From NCBI GenBank assembly GCA_028868235.1, contig JAGWUW010000141.1:1-6969 (forward strand): a stretch of 6,969 nucleotides of DNA, written 5' to 3'. The first letter of the stretch is position 1, and the number at the start of each line of letters is the position of its first letter. This DNA comes from Betaproteobacteria bacterium. Lineage in GTDB: Bacteria > Pseudomonadota > Gammaproteobacteria > Burkholderiales > Rhodocyclaceae. The position numbers were made by a program, and so were the translations under genes. Below the pieces are notes generated by a model. That model was given only the letters and a program-made list of their open reading frames with translations, ran no database searches and was not told the origin of the DNA. Positions 5,738 to 6,969 of this stretch are shown one piece after another.

Positions 5738-6106
5738 ATGCGTTTCACTGAAATCGTCGGGCCAAGCAGGGCAGAAGAAGTCGCTCAGAAACTCGAAAAG
5801 CTGAACGAAGGCAGAAAGACCATCCCTGTCAGCAACCACGAGACGGCGGCGATCGACGATCCGCATGTTGTAGGACAGCAAGTCCACGCCCATATGGCAA
5901 ACGGCAGGGCGGTCAATCAGGATGGCAGCCTTAGCCATGGTGGTGAACCTTTCCGCCTGACCAAGGATCAGGCCGCCGCCCTCAAACGCTTCGACTTCAA
6001 CATCGCGAAGTCGCGATTGGTGGAATGCGTGGACGGCACCGTGATGATGGAACTGGATCGCGAGTTGGTCGAGTTGCTGCTCGCGCTAAAGCACCTCGTC
6101 GATTAG
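5738..6106 (+). CDS. hypothetical protein, 122 aa, unknown function
   Basis: I do not recognise a family. The start at 5738 is supported by GGAGAG (5728-5733) just upstream. The frame stays open back to an ATG at 5600, but that extension crosses an AT-rich promoter-like stretch and lacks its own ribosome site. The N-terminal part (about 9-25, PSRAEEVAQKLEKLNEG) is a charged amphipathic helix. The centre is polar with several His and Gly (QQVHAHMANGRAV, then NQDGSLSHGGEPFRLT at 60-75). The C-terminus is helical and leucine-rich (about 105-121, ELDRELVELLLALKHLV). There is no signal peptide or membrane helix, so it is probably cytoplasmic. It is divergently transcribed from the GHKL-nuclease gene with 174 bp between starts, which could mean a shared control region. 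A role as its regulator or partner is only a possibility. Coding character is good. Confidence 0.68.
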   Translation: MRFTEIVGPSRAEEVAQKLEKLNEGRKTIPVSNHETAAIDDPHVVGQQVHAHMANGRAVNQDGSLSHGGEPFRLTKDQAAALKRFDFNIAKSRLVECVDGTVMMELDRELVELLLALKHLVD

Positions 6107-6332
6107 CCGTTTTCGTCCGGCGCAAGCGGATCGTCCGCTCGTGTCAGAACCTGCCGTCAATACCCGACCGGCGAACGACTGGCTCTGGTCGACTGCCGCC
6201 GATCGTCCATTCCACCGATCGCGCCCGGACAATGCGTGCATCGACGACGGACTATTTGCTTGTCGGAAATGAGCATAGCGCAAATTTTATTCGCAATAGA
6301 TCACAGTATAAATCTTGTTGGGCAAGATACCA
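6107..6332. other. intergenic stretch without a recognised gene
   Basis: No convincing gene is seen here. A 6-bp hairpin (AGCGGA 6125-6130 with TCCGCT 6134-6139, 3-base loop) follows the 122-residue gene but lacks a T run, so it is at best a weak terminator. From about 6270 the sequence becomes markedly AT-rich (for example CAAATTTTATTCGC, AGTATAAATC), in contrast to its surroundings, leading into the res site. No 38-bp Tn3-type terminal repeat or transposase end is visible here. Confidence 0.5.
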
Positions 6333-6437
6333 TGTATCGAAAACGAGCGTTTTCGATACATCACCTGCATCTGTATCGAAACTTAGCTTGACTGCACTTT
6401 TGATACAGTACATATTTCGAAACACGTTTTCGATACA
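6333..6437. promoter_or_regulatory. res: res site with three resolvase-binding subsites
   Basis: Six copies of the half-site TGTATCGAAA form three inverted pairs. Subsite I (6333-6360, 28 bp) is perfect: TGTATCGAAAACG, AG, then its exact complement. Subsite II (6372-6407, 36 bp) has TGTATCGAAA and TTTTGATACA around a 16-base centre. Subsite III (6413-6437, 25 bp) has the imperfect left half TATTTCGAAA and a perfect right half. Known: gamma-delta/Tn3 res has subsites of 28, 34 and 25 bp, with I the crossover site and III nearest tnpR. Sizes, order and the adjacent resolvase gene (starting at 6446) all fit. Recombination would occur at the central AG of subsite I (6346-6347). Confidence 0.88.
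6388..6416 (+). promoter_or_regulatory. resolvase promoter embedded in res
   Basis: TTGACT (6388-6393, 5/6 match to -35) and CATATT (6411-6416, 4/6 match to -10) are separated by 17 bases. The elements fall inside subsite II and at the start of subsite III, so resolvase bound to res should repress its own gene, as is known for Tn3-family tnpR. The leader to the ATG at 6446 would be about 23 bases, with AGG at 6437-6439 as the ribosome site. Confidence 0.5.
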
Positions 6438-6445
6438 GGTGCCGC

Positions 6446-6969
6446 ATGTCGCGCGTGTTTGCATATTGCCGAGTCAGCACAATCGAACAAACCCACGAAA
6501 ACCAAATCCTCGAAATTCAGACTGCCGGTTTTCAGCTTGAACCGAGGCGCGTGATTTCAGAAACGGTGTCGGGTTCGACGCCGGCGATGGAAAGGAAGGG
6601 CTTCAGCAAGCTCATCGATCGTTTGGAAGAGGGTGACGTGCTGGTCGTCACGAAACTCGACCGATTGGGGCGCAATGCGATGGATGTCCGCGCCACGGTC
6701 GAGCAACTCGCCGAAATTCAGGTGCGTGTCCATTGCCTGGCACTCGGCGGGGTAGACCTGACCAGCCCGGCCGGTAAGATGACGATGGCTGTGATCGCGG
6801 CGGTGGCAGAGTTCGAGCGCGATCTCCTGGTTGAGCGTACGCAGGCCGGCCTGTCGCGGGCAAAGGCGGCAGGAAAAAAGTTGGGTCGGCCAAACAATTT
6901 GACAGCCTCACAATTGGAAATGGTCCGCAGAAAACGTGCGGATGGTGCTTCGCTCCGCGATCTTGCTGT
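6446..6969 (+). CDS. serine resolvase (TnpR-like), truncated by window end
   Basis: This is a site-specific recombinase of the resolvase/invertase family that cuts and rejoins DNA at res, resolving cointegrates or plasmid multimers. The first 174 codons are visible and the family is usually about 185-200 residues, so only the tail is missing. The catalytic domain begins MSRVFAYCRVST, with nucleophile S11 and R9. The second active-site cluster is VTKLDRLGRN (D72, R73, R76). The long E helix includes AGKMTMAVIAAVAEFERDLL (109-128) followed by VERT. The linker GKKLGRPNN (143-151) leads into a helix-turn-helix (from about 153, LTASQLEMVRRKRADGASL) that is cut by the edge. The ATG at 6446 lies 8 bases past res subsite III, with AGG upstream. 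No transposase is visible, so it could belong to a Tn3-type transposon continuing to the right or to a plasmid resolution unit. Confidence 0.95.
   Translation, partial: MSRVFAYCRVSTIEQTHENQILEIQTAGFQLEPRRVISETVSGSTPAMERKGFSKLIDRLEEGDVLVVTKLDRLGRNAMDVRATVEQLAEIQVRVHCLALGGVDLTSPAGKMTMAVIAAVAEFERDLLVERTQAGLSRAKAAGKKLGRPNNLTASQLEMVRRKRADGASLRDLA

Noticed and set aside
6333..6437. Short spaced repeats that might suggest a CRISPR array
   Set aside because: The repeats are 10-bp half-sites in inverted pairs with unequal spacing, next to a serine resolvase. They are a res site, not direct repeats with spacers.
6025..6540. 171-codon open frame on the plus strand
   Set aside because: It runs through the end of the 122-residue gene, the AT-rich gap, the whole res site and the start of the resolvase gene in other frames, so it cannot be a real gene.
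1..6969. tRNA or rRNA genes, integrase attachment sites
   Set aside because: No cloverleaf-type sequence, rRNA-like stretch or paired attachment repeats were found by reading both strands.

Overview
The window looks like an accessory region, plasmid or chromosomal island, from an alphaproteobacterium, most likely a sphingomonad (Sphingomonadales). I infer this from the GC-rich third positions, the HtpG sequence style, and two small proteins that resemble hypotheticals I associate with that order. I could not run a search, so the lineage is an inference.

Layout: bases 1-167 hold the C-terminus of a phage-type Gp37/Gp68 (DUF5131) protein. A very small DUF6771-like gene follows at about 287-454. 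Next is a complete htpG (673-2571), the bacterial HSP90 chaperone, preceded by a heat-shock-like (sigma32) promoter candidate and followed by a strong GC hairpin. Converging on that hairpin is a 62-aa ribbon-helix-helix regulator (minus, 2669-2857). A 277-bp divergent gap separates it from a 109-aa VanZ-like membrane protein (3135-3464). A short frame-2 stretch after that gene reads like the tail of a lost coding sequence.

The centrepiece is a 642-aa minus-strand gene (3635-5563). Its N-terminus is a GHKL (HSP90/MutL/MORC-type) ATPase with all three nucleotide-binding motifs. A transducer-like region and long helical linkers follow. The C-terminus carries a PD-(D/E)XK-type nuclease core (D497, E530-x-K532). 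An ATPase fused to a nuclease, sitting alone among phage- and transposon-type genes, suggests a single-gene anti-phage defence system. It is related in logic to prokaryotic MORC/MutL-like restriction ATPases and to Shedu-like nucleases. Divergent from it is a 122-aa protein of unknown function (5738-6106).

The right end holds a serine resolvase (6446 to the window edge) preceded by a well-formed three-subsite res site (6333-6437). Subsite I is a perfect 28-bp inverted repeat. This is the classic tnpR/res arrangement of Tn3-type elements and of plasmid multimer-resolution systems. No transposase or terminal inverted repeat is visible in the window. Together the phage-like gene, the resolvase/res unit, the defence-like gene and the possible second-copy chaperone point to a mobile neighbourhood.
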